Part shown: positions 34,046 to 43,619 of the stretch, one piece after another | Numbering within the stretch: position 1 is the stretch's first letter | Layout of the letters: the number at the start of each line of letters is the position of its first letter | DNA from: an uncultured Lachnospiraceae bacterium | GTDB taxonomy: Bacteria; Bacillota; Clostridia; Lachnospirales; Lachnospiraceae | Assembly: GCA_910584915.1 (NCBI GenBank) | Contig: CAJUDM010000011.1 | Coordinates: 1 to 64,000, forward strand | Direction: 5' to 3' | Length of the DNA: 64,000 nucleotides | Notes under the pieces: model-generated | Told to the model about the DNA's origin: nothing | What the model saw: only the letters and a program-made list of their open reading frames with translations | Databases searched by the model: none | Translations under genes and position numbers: made by a program

Positions 34046-35107
34046 CTACACCGCAATGCTTTCCAATACGATTCCGTGTGCGATCCCCGGAACTGTCATT
34101 CCTTCATTAAAACTGGTCTTGGAAAGCAGTGCTCCCGTGGGCACGAAAAGCACTCTCTTCCAGACGCCCTCCTCCAGCATTTTCAGAATATAGGCGGAGA
34201 GCGTTACAGCGCTGCACCCACATCCGGAGCCGCCGCTCCCCACATCCTGGCTGCCGCCGTCATAGATCTCGATGCCGCAGTCCAGATGCCGGTCCTCTAT
34301 ATCGATCTGTTTTTCTTTTAAAAGGTCGATCAGAGCCCTCTGTCCCACAAGCCCCAGGTCCCCGGTTATGATCCTGTCATAATCCTCCGGCGTCCTGCCG
34401 AAGTCTTTCAGGTTCGCGGCGATCAGCTCGCACGCCGCCGGCGCCATGCAGGCGCCCATGTTCATGGAATCCTTGATGCCATAGTCCACGATCTTTCCGT
34501 TTGTCACGCCGGTGATCTCCGCCCGGTTTCGCTTACTGGCTTTAGAAGTCAATATAAAGGCCGCGCCGCCGGTGACCGTCCAGGTCGCTGATGGCGGCCG
34601 CTGGTTTCCGTAGGCAAGAGGATATCGAAACTCCTTTTCCGCGCTGGCAAAATGGCTGGATGTGACACAGACCACATCCTCCGCCATTTTTCCCGAGATC
34701 GCCATCGTCCCGAGCCCCAGCGTCTCCCCGCAGGTGGAACAGGCGCCATACACCCCCATATGGGGGATGCCAAAGGAAGAGACGCCGAAGGATGACGCTG
34801 TAGATTGGCCAAGCAGGTCACCCGCAAACAGATAACGTATCTCCTCCGCTTTCATCCCCGCCTTTCCGAGCGCCAGCGTCACTGCCTCCTTCTGCAGCGT
34901 ACTCTCCGCCTCCTCCCAGGTATTACAGCCAAACAGATCGTCCTTCCCCACCATGTCGATCAGCTCACCCAAGGGACCTTCGCTCTCCTTCGTTCCCGCC
35001 ACACAGGCGCTCTGCCTGATATATACCCGCCTCTCGGGTATAAAACTCTGGCAGCCCGCCGTGATACCGTTTCCGTTTATTCCTGCTTTTTTATTCTGCT
35101 GTCCCAT
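34046..35107 (-). CDS. spoVAD: Stage V sporulation protein AD
   Basis: A 353-residue thiolase-fold protein of the SpoVA dipicolinic-acid channel; SpoVAD is the subunit reported to bind dipicolinic acid. It shows the family blocks YGACSTCGETLGLG, SSHFASAEKEFRYP, and GGSQDVGSGGSGCGCSAVTL near the C-terminus. I chose ATG 35107, preceded by GGGAGG at 8 bases, over ATG 35143, which has no SD. The gene is separated from spoVAC by nearly 20 kb and from spoVAE by about 2.8 kb, though all share strand and order. Confidence 0.93.
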   Translation of the reverse strand: MGQQNKKAGINGNGITAGCQSFIPERRVYIRQSACVAGTKESEGPLGELIDMVGKDDLFGCNTWEEAESTLQKEAVTLALGKAGMKAEEIRYLFAGDLLGQSTASSFGVSSFGIPHMGVYGACSTCGETLGLGTMAISGKMAEDVVCVTSSHFASAEKEFRYPLAYGNQRPPSATWTVTGGAAFILTSKASKRNRAEITGVTNGKIVDYGIKDSMNMGACMAPAACELIAANLKDFGRTPEDYDRIITGDLGLVGQRALIDLLKEKQIDIEDRHLDCGIEIYDGGSQDVGSGGSGCGCSAVTLSAYILKMLEEGVWKRVLFVPTGALLSKTSFNEGMTVPGIAHGIVLESIAV

Positions 35108-35192
35108 CAAAAAACCTCCCTGCACACTCTGCTTCTTTTTCATTAAAATGCACAGAAAGGCTCTATTTTATTCTGTTATCTCAATCCGGCCC

Positions 35193-37217
35193 TCAATCTC
35201 TCCTGTAAACCCGTATATACCGCCCCTGCTCCACAGAAGTATACCCGAATTCCCCCTCCGCATACCGCATCAGCCAGCCGTCGGGATCTGTCATCAATTG
35301 ACCATACCAGTCGTCAACAATGATGACATTCGGCTGCTTCCCCGGGAACATCTCCCAATACTCTTTGAGCCTCTCATCATAAGCTGTGGGGTTCACGATG
35401 GAATAATGGGAAATCTCCACATCCTGAAACAGATACTGGATCGTCCCCAGATTCATCACCTGATCCACCATGATCAGAACCCTGTCCCCGTCCTGGATCA
35501 TACTCTGCCAGTCTTCATAGTCACAGTTATAAATATAGGCACACATATAATCGGAGAGCGTCCCCGCCGCCGGACCGTATTTCAGAATACCGCCGCTCTG
35601 CAGCACATTGTGATAGCCGGTGCCGGAGCGCAGCGTATACCCCTTTCCGAAAATGGCGGTAAGCGCCCACAATACCAGCACGACCGAAACACACGCTCTG
35701 TCCCCCGAAACATTTTCATGCAGAATCTTCTTCTCCGCTCCGCCTGGTTCTCCACCCCTCTCCCAATACATGACAACAAGCGCCATCCCGAAAAATGCCG
35801 CCGTCATCGCGTGAGGCAGGGAATCCATCAGCCCCAGATCCGTCAGATACAGTACCGCCAGCAGAGAAACCCCCGCCAGGCAGATTCCGTCCAGCAATAG
35901 CCCGCTTTGCAGCTGCCTCCTGCTGTCCATACTCTCCTCACGGCTTGCCTCCCTGCCCTGTTTATCAGTCCCTTCCCGCTCTTCTCCTCTGATACCGAGC
36001 CCTCCCGCGGTCACAGCCGGTATATCAAAAGCGAGTCTTCCGGATCTCCCGGCCGCCCCGAAATAATATCCGATGCCCAGCACCGCAAATACCACCAGAT
36101 GGATCTGCATGGATTCATAGCCTGCGTTCCGCACCACCCAGTACCACAGCTCCGCCAGCAGAGAAAGCGCCGCGGTCCAGAGCAGCCAAAGCCCCCGCCT
36201 TGCGTTTTTCTGCGCCTTTTCCCGCTCCTTTGTTCTCTCCTCCTCGCCTTTCCCTGCACTCTCTGCCGCGCCTATCTGTTCCGTCCTTCCCGATCCCTGC
36301 GCTCTCTCCTCTCCGACTTCTCCTCTCCGCTTTCCCCTCATCCGCATCGTCAGGAACGTTCCCGCCTTCGCCAGAAAAAAGATCCCCAGGCAGAGCACAG
36401 CCGGCAGCAGCATATCCTTCGCTAAAGCAAGCAGCTTATCTGCTACCGTCAGAGAATGGGTGATATCCCCGTTTACAATATAGGAAACCGTCCTCAGCAA
36501 TCCGTCCGGCGTATTGTTTTTCAGCAGCAGTCCCAGATAACTAACGGCGCAAACACTACAGATCCCCGTCACGATCCCCATATCCGCCAACCGTCTTTTC
36601 CCCGACCGCCTCCAGATGATCCACAATACCGGAAAATACACCAGAACACAGGATGGATAAGAGAGGGCTTCCAAAACCAGCGCAAACGCCGCCAAAACCA
36701 GATATTTTCGTCTTCTGACACTACTGTCACCCGCTCCGCCGGCACAGTCATAATATTGCAGTAAAAAAAGTGACAGCAGTGTCAGAAACCACGCCTGCAT
36801 GATACCGAACTCCGGCAGCATGATCTGCTTCGGAATCGTATTAAAATAGATCAGCCCCAGCAAAAAAGCGCTCTCCCTGCTGACCATGTGCCCAAGGACT
36901 CTGCACAGATAACAGCTCACACCCAGATGGATCAGCGTGCCGCAGAGCCGCAGCCAGATCACAACGCCGGTATTCCCCACAAGGGCAAGATAGGGACGCA
37001 TCAGTAAAGAACACAAAAACGCCGATGTCTGATGGGGCTCCCACATCGAAAGAAACAGTTTATCCCCCCTCACATTCCGGTAAGCCATCACAAGCTGATA
37101 CTCCTCGTCCAGCCCAAATGCAAAAAAAAGCATTTTCACAGCCGCAAAAATGCTTAAAATGATCAGTACGATCTTTATTTTACCAAAATGACTTCCTGTT
37201 TCTTTTCTGTCTCTCAA
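35193..37217 (-). CDS. Polytopic membrane protein, probable glycosyltransferase-C type
   Basis: A 674-residue protein with about 11-13 hydrophobic segments. A cytoplasmic Arg/Glu-rich insert separates the two halves (about residues 290-345), and a hydrophilic C-terminal region carries WEMFPGKQPNVIIVDDWYGQ. An extracytoplasmic loop after the first segment contains DEEYQLVMAYRNVRGDKLFLSMWEPHQ, with an acidic pair like that of lipid-linked glycosyltransferases of the PMT/ArnT clan. It likely starts with TTG at 37217. It lies downstream of the GT2 gene and is probably the transfer step of the same surface-glycan pathway. Exact family is uncertain. Confidence 0.7.
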   Translation of the reverse strand: MRDRKETGSHFGKIKIVLIILSIFAAVKMLFFAFGLDEEYQLVMAYRNVRGDKLFLSMWEPHQTSAFLCSLLMRPYLALVGNTGVVIWLRLCGTLIHLGVSCYLCRVLGHMVSRESAFLLGLIYFNTIPKQIMLPEFGIMQAWFLTLLSLFLLQYYDCAGGAGDSSVRRRKYLVLAAFALVLEALSYPSCVLVYFPVLWIIWRRSGKRRLADMGIVTGICSVCAVSYLGLLLKNNTPDGLLRTVSYIVNGDITHSLTVADKLLALAKDMLLPAVLCLGIFFLAKAGTFLTMRMRGKRRGEVGEERAQGSGRTEQIGAAESAGKGEEERTKEREKAQKNARRGLWLLWTAALSLLAELWYWVVRNAGYESMQIHLVVFAVLGIGYYFGAAGRSGRLAFDIPAVTAGGLGIRGEEREGTDKQGREASREESMDSRRQLQSGLLLDGICLAGVSLLAVLYLTDLGLMDSLPHAMTAAFFGMALVVMYWERGGEPGGAEKKILHENVSGDRACVSVVLVLWALTAIFGKGYTLRSGTGYHNVLQSGGILKYGPAAGTLSDYMCAYIYNCDYEDWQSMIQDGDRVLIMVDQVMNLGTIQYLFQDVEISHYSIVNPTAYDERLKEYWEMFPGKQPNVIIVDDWYGQLMTDPDGWLMRYAEGEFGYTSVEQGRYIRVYRRD

Positions 37218-37345
37218 TGCTTTCCCTGTTTCCCCGCTCTGTATTTCGGTCTGCCGCTGATGATGCCTCTTCTGTCCCGTTGTAACTATCTGCTCTTCCA
37301 GCCACCCATGAGAAGCAATATCGCCTCAGCCAGCAGCCCTCACCG

Positions 37346-38287
37346 TTACTTCCCGTCCCCGCTTCGCACTTCCCGCACCTCATCCACAATATAAGGCGGG
37401 CGCGTCCGCGCCGCGTCCAGCGTGCGCCAGATATACTCCCCCAGCACCCCCATCATCAGCATCAAAAGCCCTGACGCGCAGAGCACCACGCACATCAAAG
37501 ACGCCCACCCCTGAATCGGCGTGCCCTCTGTAAACTTTTCCACAAATACGCTGACTAACAGTATGACGGCGAGAATATTGAACACGATCCCCAGCCCGGA
37601 CATAAACCGGAGCGGAAAATAGGAGAAACTCATCACCGAATCCATCACCAGCTTCACCTTCTTCGACAGCGTCCAGCGGGATTTCCCGATTTCCCGGTCC
37701 TGCCGCACAAAATAGATCATGTCCGTCTGAAAGCCAACCCACATCACCTGCAGCGTCAGAGACGAGTTTTTCTCATCCAGCCGCTCCAAAACCTCGATGA
37801 CCTTTCTGTCCACCAGATAACAGTCGCAGCCCCCCGCCGGCATATTTTTATTGACCATGCTGCGGATGATCTTATAGTACATATTTGCGAAAAATACCTT
37901 GACAGGATTCTCCCTGCGCTCTTTCCTGACCGCCAGCACCACCTTGTTGCCCCGCTTCCAGCTCTCATACATCTCAAGGATCAGCATGGAATCCTCCTGC
38001 AGATCCGCCTGCTTGGTCACGGCGCAGTCCCCGGTGCTGGCGGACAGCCCCGCTAAAAGCGCCGCATGCTCGCCAAAATTGCGCGAAAGCTTCACACACT
38101 TGATGTGCGTATCCCGCTCCCGCAGGCGGTTCATCACTTCCCAGGAATCATCCCCCGAACCGTCGTCCACAAAGACGATCTCGTACTCCTCTAGCTTTCC
38201 CAGGACCTTCTTCTGCATGTCCTCATATAAAAGTTCCAGCGTATCCGCATTGTAATAGACCGGTACTACGATCGATAATTTACTCAA
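37346..38287 (-). CDS. GT2 family glycosyltransferase, DPM1/GtrB-like
   Basis: A 313-residue enzyme with a GT-A domain: VVPVYYNADTL, FVDDGSGDDSW, ALLAGLSASTGD, TKQADLQED (the DxD-like site being QADLQ) and a QDREIGKSRWTLSKK segment. Two C-terminal membrane helices follow (about residues 233-255 and 268-290). It should load a sugar onto undecaprenyl phosphate. The start is TTG 38287 with AAAGG 9 bases ahead. It is followed by the polytopic membrane protein, a standard partner. Confidence 0.9.
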   Translation of the reverse strand: MSKLSIVVPVYYNADTLELLYEDMQKKVLGKLEEYEIVFVDDGSGDDSWEVMNRLRERDTHIKCVKLSRNFGEHAALLAGLSASTGDCAVTKQADLQEDSMLILEMYESWKRGNKVVLAVRKERRENPVKVFFANMYYKIIRSMVNKNMPAGGCDCYLVDRKVIEVLERLDEKNSSLTLQVMWVGFQTDMIYFVRQDREIGKSRWTLSKKVKLVMDSVMSFSYFPLRFMSGLGIVFNILAVILLVSVFVEKFTEGTPIQGWASLMCVVLCASGLLMLMMGVLGEYIWRTLDAARTRPPYIVDEVREVRSGDGK

Positions 38288-38297
38288 TTCTTTTGCC

Positions 38298-38459
38298 TTT
38301 CTTTACAGTTTCCGCTTTCTGTACAGCGTCTGCCCCCTTTACAGCTTCCGCCTCTTTTACAGTTCCTGACTCTCTCACCGCTTCCGCCTTTCTTGCAGTT
38401 CCTGACCCTCTCACCGCTTCCGCCTCTTTTACAACTCCTGCCTCACTTACAGCTTCCGC
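38298..38459. repeat. Tandem 36/18-bp repeat between fdtA-like and GT2 genes
   Basis: Read on the minus strand, three 36-bp units are followed by three 18-bp half units. In one frame they encode (A-E-A-V-x-x-x-G-x-x-x-x) repeats, but that frame is not the frame of the ketoisomerase gene, which stops at 38447. The same frame ends one base past the GT2 start TTG. It may be a decayed C-terminal extension or an expanding intergenic repeat. Confidence 0.75.
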
Positions 38460-38890
38460 TCCGCGCCATCCGGCTCAGTTTTCTTCATATATTCCAGATA
38501 TTCCTGATAATCCCGGATATACTCCTTCTCATCATAATGCTCGCTGGCAAGCACTAACAGGATGGAATCCGGCGAAAACTCATACATATCTTTCCACACA
38601 TTGTTTTTCAGATACAACCCCATTCTGGGCCTGTTCAGCTCGATGATCCGGCTCTCCGTACCGTTGTCCACCTTCACCTTGCTCGTCCCGCAGACATTGA
38701 TCATCACAAATTCCGAGTTTATATTGGCGTGCTGCCCCCTGACAACTGTGTCATCTGAACCGTATATATAAAAGATCCTTTTAATCTCAAAAGGGATGTC
38801 CATATTTCCCTCGACCACCACAAGATTTCCCCGCTCATCGCCTAAATCTTTCCACTCTAACAGCTTTATCTGTTCATCCAGTTTACTCAT
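38447..38890 (-). CDS. dTDP-4-oxo-6-deoxyglucose 3,4-ketoisomerase family protein (FdtA/QdtA-like)
   Basis: A 147-residue cupin-fold enzyme with the family opening DLGDERGNLVVVEG, the FYIYG...VVRGQHAN motif holding the catalytic His, and LYLKNNVWKDMYEFSPDSILLVLASEHYDE. It isomerises the keto group of a dTDP-4-keto-6-deoxy sugar before transamination at C3, the step catalysed by the DegT protein upstream. Both are needed for dTDP-3-amino-3,6-dideoxyhexoses. The rmlA and rmlB genes are not in the window. Confidence 0.9.
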   Translation of the reverse strand: MSKLDEQIKLLEWKDLGDERGNLVVVEGNMDIPFEIKRIFYIYGSDDTVVRGQHANINSEFVMINVCGTSKVKVDNGTESRIIELNRPRMGLYLKNNVWKDMYEFSPDSILLVLASEHYDEKEYIRDYQEYLEYMKKTEPDGAERKL

Positions 38891-39167
38891 ATTCCACCGC
38901 TGCCTGACACAGCCCTCTCTTTTCTTTCTGCCGCACAGAGCATCTTCAGCCCCGCACTTTCACCCTGGGCTTCACGCAATCTCCTGTCCGTTTCGCTTTA
39001 CCTGCCCCTCCACATCTGCACATTTCATCCCGGCTCTCCTCAAGTTCCCTCCCATCGGAAATATAAACCGGGATGGTATCATCTGCATCTGCCTTACTAC
39101 ATTATGTATGGCATCCCCTCTTGTGTCAAGTTCTTCTTGTTCACTCTTTTATCTTCCGGGCAGTTCT
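38891..39167. other. Intergenic region within the glycan operon
   Basis: These 277 bases between the LysM protein gene and the ketoisomerase gene are pyrimidine-rich on the plus strand. No gene, strong hairpin or consensus promoter was identified, so co-transcription of the two flanks is not certain. Confidence 0.5.
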
Positions 39168-41459
39168 TCAGCCATCCTCTTTCACCGTTTCCCCGAAAGA
39201 GCATATCCATCCGGATGTGACCACGCTCCGCCTTTTCTCCCACTCCTCCCTTGTTGGCAGAAATAATGTATCTCCCACAAAAATTCTGTCCCGATCTGCT
39301 ATTCCGTTGATGTCCGCCAGCATCTTCCGGTTATGGAAGGCACCCGTAGCGGCGAGGGAAATATCCCACAACGTATCTCCCTCTTCCACAATATAACATT
39401 CCTGCTCCCAGTCCAACGGGTAAAATCCTTCCTCTATCAGGCTGACAAAAGTCCTGGAAGGCCGAATATTAGTTCCTTTTCTTGTAAACAACATCAGCCA
39501 TTTTGCAGACAGATCATCTTCCGATCCGCTTCCATGCTCTGAAACTCCCTGTAACGGCATGGCGATCACATTTCCAAGCTCATGATCGCCCTCCTCCATA
39601 TACACGCTCAGGCTCTCATCCGGAATCGCATTTTCCATGTAGATCCGTTTCCCGCTCACATATTTCACCTGGAAACAATCGTGAAACGGCAGATTCAGAT
39701 AACTGATCTTCAGCCAATATCCAACGGGAACTATCGTACCGTACAGTTCTTCCATAAAATATCTCACACGCCATTCCTCGTTGGTATCAGATCCCTTTGC
39801 CCCCATCAATGCTTCCTGCACATCTGCTTCCCTGCAAAGTATCCAGCATTCGTCATCCGGATCGACGCCCGCGCCCGCTCCTTCTTTGCTCTGTACCTGA
39901 ATATGAAGCGCATAACATGCATCGTCATCCTGCTCCTTCAGAAAGACCTCCTGAATCTCCATATAATCCGGGAGAAACAGCGCAAACTCCCCGCACAGAT
40001 AATAATTCTTCCTCTCCGCTGAGGCAGTACTCTCCACTACGCCAAGAGGCTCCAGCCCACAGATATCAATCGCCTCTTTCAGATCAAACTCCCAGTTGTT
40101 GCTGACATGGTCCTTCCCGCAGTCTCCTGCCTCCCACGCCGAAAGTTCTTCCTCCGTAAGTTCCGGTATATTCTCATGGCGCATTGTCCCCTCGATCGTC
40201 CCTCTCAGACTGACACACTCAATAATATGATGTTTTTCCGTCGGTGCAAACCCTGTAATATCAGCGATCGCAACAGGCCGGTTCGTATAGGCATAACCTT
40301 CCGGAGCATATTGGGGAGCATCCTCAGCAAACCGGATTTTTCCCCGGTTCACGCATCTGTATATATATCCGTGCTGCAACTCAGCACAGATCCCGGCACT
40401 CTTCGTATACCAAAATGTCCTAGGATCTTTTCTCTGATTCACTGTCACCGTTCCATAGTTTGTGCAGTTCATAAGAGAATAATGCAATGCCGCTCCCTCC
40501 GATTCCCTTTCTCTGCCCTCATACGCTTCCTCCTCAGATGGTGTGGTAAAATCCTCATATTGAACCAGCTCCTGCACCGAACCTGCGGATGCTCCTCCCA
40601 CTGTCCGGTCATCCAGCCAGGCGACGATCCCTCCGGTATAAACCTCTGCCGTCACATCTCCATAATTACAGCAGCCTGTGATCCCGCATACTTCCGCCCC
40701 CTTCTCCTCTCCGCCATCAACACCGCAGGTTCCGGCAATTCCGCCTGCCCCGTAACCGGGACGCCCGTCATATTTCGCCTCATATGCCTCTCCCGTCTCC
40801 AGAGAGGTAACAGATGCATGATTATTGCAGTCCTCTATCGTTCCCATATTGACTGCGGCTATCCCGCCGACAAAATAATCCCCCGTAACGCTTCCGTATA
40901 CATCACATGAACGGATCGTCCCATAATTACTCTCAACGATCCCCCCTGCTCCCTCACGCGGAAAGGAATGTATCGTTACCTTCAACGTCAGATTTTCTAT
41001 AATTCCCTCCGCCTCGAGTTCCTGAAACAACGAGCATCTGGCTGCACCCACTTCTATTTTATGCCCCTGCCCGTCCAAATGTCCGGCATATGGATAGTCG
41101 CGCACAATATATGGCGCTTTTCCTCCGATATAAGAATAATCTTCCGAAATATACGTACTTGTTCCTGTTATATTGATATCTTCCTCCAACACGGCGTCCA
41201 GCTCCCTGTACCCGTTTTTAATACAGTCGTTGAATAACAGCCAGTCAGCCTCATCATAAATATGAAACACGCCTTCCTCATCCGCCTCAAAATGAACGGG
41301 CGTCTTCTCCCTCTCCATTGACATACCTTTATCGATGATCAGGAAAGCCAAATACAAAAGCCCCACGCCAATGGAGACCGTTGTAACAACGCCTAACAAA
41401 ATATAGATAACAAGATATTTAATTTTTTTGCGTTTCCGCCTCCTCAATGAACGTCCCAT
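39168..41459 (-). CDS. Membrane-anchored protein with GLUG-like repeats and a C-terminal LysM domain
   Basis: A 763-residue protein. A basic N-terminus precedes one membrane helix (about residues 13-35). Residues 60-430 hold repeated short motifs such as GGIVESNYGTIRSCDVYGSV, GGIAAVNMGTIEDCNNHASV and GGIAGTCG, resembling GLUG/beta-helix repeats of surface proteins. A less recognisable region follows, then a LysM domain near residues 690-740 (YIVEEGDTLWDISLAATG...IADRDRIFVGDTLFLP). It should sit on the outer membrane face and bind peptidoglycan. Its start overlaps the aminotransferase stop by 16 bases, which suggests a link to the amino-sugar pathway; it might be the glycosylated target. Confidence 0.8.
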   Translation of the reverse strand: MGRSLRRRKRKKIKYLVIYILLGVVTTVSIGVGLLYLAFLIIDKGMSMEREKTPVHFEADEEGVFHIYDEADWLLFNDCIKNGYRELDAVLEEDINITGTSTYISEDYSYIGGKAPYIVRDYPYAGHLDGQGHKIEVGAARCSLFQELEAEGIIENLTLKVTIHSFPREGAGGIVESNYGTIRSCDVYGSVTGDYFVGGIAAVNMGTIEDCNNHASVTSLETGEAYEAKYDGRPGYGAGGIAGTCGVDGGEEKGAEVCGITGCCNYGDVTAEVYTGGIVAWLDDRTVGGASAGSVQELVQYEDFTTPSEEEAYEGRERESEGAALHYSLMNCTNYGTVTVNQRKDPRTFWYTKSAGICAELQHGYIYRCVNRGKIRFAEDAPQYAPEGYAYTNRPVAIADITGFAPTEKHHIIECVSLRGTIEGTMRHENIPELTEEELSAWEAGDCGKDHVSNNWEFDLKEAIDICGLEPLGVVESTASAERKNYYLCGEFALFLPDYMEIQEVFLKEQDDDACYALHIQVQSKEGAGAGVDPDDECWILCREADVQEALMGAKGSDTNEEWRVRYFMEELYGTIVPVGYWLKISYLNLPFHDCFQVKYVSGKRIYMENAIPDESLSVYMEEGDHELGNVIAMPLQGVSEHGSGSEDDLSAKWLMLFTRKGTNIRPSRTFVSLIEEGFYPLDWEQECYIVEEGDTLWDISLAATGAFHNRKMLADINGIADRDRIFVGDTLFLPTREEWEKRRSVVTSGWICSFGETVKEDG

Positions 41460-42544
41460 CCGCCTAGCGCCTCGATCACATAATCCTGTTCCCGCCTCGT
41501 CATCCCGGTGTACATCGGGATCGAAAGCACCGTGTCCGCATAGCTTTCGGTGATCGGAAAGTCTCCCTTTTTGTGTCCCAGATAGGCATAAGCCTCCGAC
41601 AGATGGGGCGGGATCGGGTAGTGGATGATCGTGCCGATTCCCTTTTGACTTAAATAGTCAATCAATTCCTGCCGTCTTTCACTGCGGATCACGTACTGGT
41701 GCCAGACCGTCTCCGTATCTTCACGCTCCTTCGGAAGAATAAGAAATTCCTGCCTTATCTTATCCCGATACCGCTGCGCCAGCTCCTGCCGCTCCCTCGT
41801 GATCTCCTCCATATGGGAGAGACGCACATTTAAAAGCCCCGCCTGCAGCTCATCCAGCCGGGAGTTTGTCCCAACGACCTTATTGTAATAGCGCTTCTCA
41901 CTGCCGTAATTCCTGTAGATCTTCACTTCTTTCGCAAGCGCCTCATCATTCGTGACAATCGCTCCGCCGTCGCCGAAGGCCCCCAGATTTTTCGACGGGT
42001 AGAAGGAAAAACAACCCGCGTCGCCGAAAGTGCCCGTCATCTTTCCCTTATAGGTGGCACCGTGGGACTGGGCGCAGTCCTCGATCAGCTTGAGACCGTG
42101 CTTTCTGCAGATGGCGGTGATCCTGTCCATATCCGCCACATGCCCGTAGAGATGAACGACCATGACCGCCTTTGTCCTCTCTGTGATCTTCTCCTCGATT
42201 TTGTCCGCATCGATCTGGTAATACTGATCCGGCTCCACAAACACCGGCGTCGCGCCGTTCATCGTGATCCCCATCACGCTGGCGATGTATGTATTTCCCT
42301 GCACGATGACCTCGTCCCCCGCGCCGATCCCCAGAAGATGCACGGCGATCTGCAGCGCCTCCAGCCCGTTTGCCACGGAAGCGCAGTATTTTGCCCCCGT
42401 GTACGCCGCAAAACGCTCCTCGAAAGTCTCCACTTCCTTCCCCAGCACATACCAGCCGGAGCGCAGCACCTCCAGGGCCTTGTCCTCAAATTCTTTCTGG
42501 TATCTCATAAATCCGTAGTCCATACGGTTCGGCATGATCTTCAT
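41444..42544 (-). CDS. DegT/DnrJ/EryC1 family sugar aminotransferase (FdtB/QdtB-like)
   Basis: A 366-residue PLP enzyme. The PLP lysine is in SFYPSKNLGAFGDGGA, preceded by IEDCAQSHGA, and the N-terminal PNGLEALQ-like ANGLEALQIAV is present. It transaminates the 3-keto group of dTDP-3-oxo-6-deoxyhexose. The FdtA-like ketoisomerase encoded two genes downstream makes this a dTDP-Fuc3N or dTDP-Qui3N pathway; the two cannot be told apart here, and no acetyltransferase is seen. The gene begins the glycan unit. Confidence 0.92.
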   Translation of the reverse strand: MKIMPNRMDYGFMRYQKEFEDKALEVLRSGWYVLGKEVETFEERFAAYTGAKYCASVANGLEALQIAVHLLGIGAGDEVIVQGNTYIASVMGITMNGATPVFVEPDQYYQIDADKIEEKITERTKAVMVVHLYGHVADMDRITAICRKHGLKLIEDCAQSHGATYKGKMTGTFGDAGCFSFYPSKNLGAFGDGGAIVTNDEALAKEVKIYRNYGSEKRYYNKVVGTNSRLDELQAGLLNVRLSHMEEITRERQELAQRYRDKIRQEFLILPKEREDTETVWHQYVIRSERRQELIDYLSQKGIGTIIHYPIPPHLSEAYAYLGHKKGDFPITESYADTVLSIPMYTGMTRREQDYVIEALGGWDVH

Positions 42545-42575
42545 AATGTTGTCCTTTCACTTTTTACCCTTTTAT

Positions 42576-42911
42576 CTATTTATCTTTCAGATTTTTAAAA
42601 GCCTCCTGATTATTTGAGATGACCTCACCGACCGCCTTACACGTTTCCATATCCGGGCAGCCGCCGCATGTCGCCAAACCCTTTTTCAATGCACACTGAC
42701 GAATACCGCAAAGGCTCTCACAATATACCGTTTTCGCTCCATCCGCACGACAGCCCTCACAATTGATATGTTCAGGCAAAATAGGCGCGTCATTTAACTC
42801 CGCCCACAGTTTTGCGGTTTTCTCACGCAACGCCTGATCATCGTGGATCGTTGCAAGATATGCATCACACTTTTCACAATCCAGTCCACAGTATGCAATC
42901 ATATTCCTCAT
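42576..42911 (-). CDS. DUF3795 cysteine-rich protein
   Basis: A 111-residue protein with many cysteines arranged as CGLDCEKCDAY at the N-terminus, CEGCRADG, YCESLCGIRQCA, and TCGGCPDMETC. This is the DUF3795 pattern and probably binds zinc or an Fe-S cluster. ATG 42911 has AGGAGG in front; the longer frame lacks a ribosome-binding site. Function unknown. Confidence 0.88.
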   Translation of the reverse strand: MRNMIAYCGLDCEKCDAYLATIHDDQALREKTAKLWAELNDAPILPEHINCEGCRADGAKTVYCESLCGIRQCALKKGLATCGGCPDMETCKAVGEVISNNQEAFKNLKDK

Positions 42912-43000
42912 GGTTTCGTACCTCCTGTATTCTCTGTTTTGATTTATACACTTGATTATAAAATATCTACCTGCTGCCCGCAACACATATTTACAGGCTA

Positions 43001-43516
43001 TTATGCCAGTTCCTCATTCACAAAATCTCTGTAAACAATTCCCGATGAAACCCCTCTCAGCTCTATCACGACCCAGCTCCAGATATCTGCTCTGTCAGCC
43101 ATTGTGAAATGAAAGTCTTCCTGAAGAGATTCGTCGTTCACGATCTCCTCAAGAAACTGCTCTTCATCATCGTATTCGAGAAACATTTTTATCTCAAACA
43201 ACCTGTCTGCTTCTGTTACAAAATCATCAAATATCTCACCGGGAACGGCGATCCCGTCCCTGCAGATCAGTCCATCATAACCGTGAAGCGCAAAATCATA
43301 CAACAGATAATCTCTCCCACAATCCGCACAGACTGCTCTCACCGCCTGCCCATATCTGTTCTCATACTCTTTGATCGCCAATTTGTTTTTATGGAAAAAC
43401 TCACCGAAACATCGGATCTTAAATGCCCTGCATCCGCATTCACAAACTATATTCCCCTCAAGCCCCTTCCAGTCGGTCGGATCATAAATCCTCTCAAGAT
43501 GTTTCGGTTTCATCAT
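43001..43516 (-). CDS. Hypothetical protein with N-terminal cysteine pairs
   Basis: About 171 residues starting MMKPKHLERIYDPTDW. N-terminal cysteines (VCECGCRAF, then VCADCGRDY) look like a zinc ribbon. The rest is acidic and rich in aromatic residues, with FLEYDDEEQFLEEIVNDE and a WSWVVIELRGVSSGIVYRDF end. It resembles small cytoplasmic immunity-type proteins only loosely; no family was recognised. A G-rich SD precedes ATG 43516. It lies between DUF3795 and fic on the same strand. Confidence 0.65.
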   Translation of the reverse strand: MMKPKHLERIYDPTDWKGLEGNIVCECGCRAFKIRCFGEFFHKNKLAIKEYENRYGQAVRAVCADCGRDYLLYDFALHGYDGLICRDGIAVPGEIFDDFVTEADRLFEIKMFLEYDDEEQFLEEIVNDESLQEDFHFTMADRADIWSWVVIELRGVSSGIVYRDFVNEELA

Positions 43517-43619
43517 CGCGCACTTCCCCCCGTCTTTTTTCTGACAAGTTTCAATTTGATATCCCTCCTGTCGGCAATCTTTTGAAGCAGCTCCCCGCTC
43601 CATACACTCGATCGGTTAC

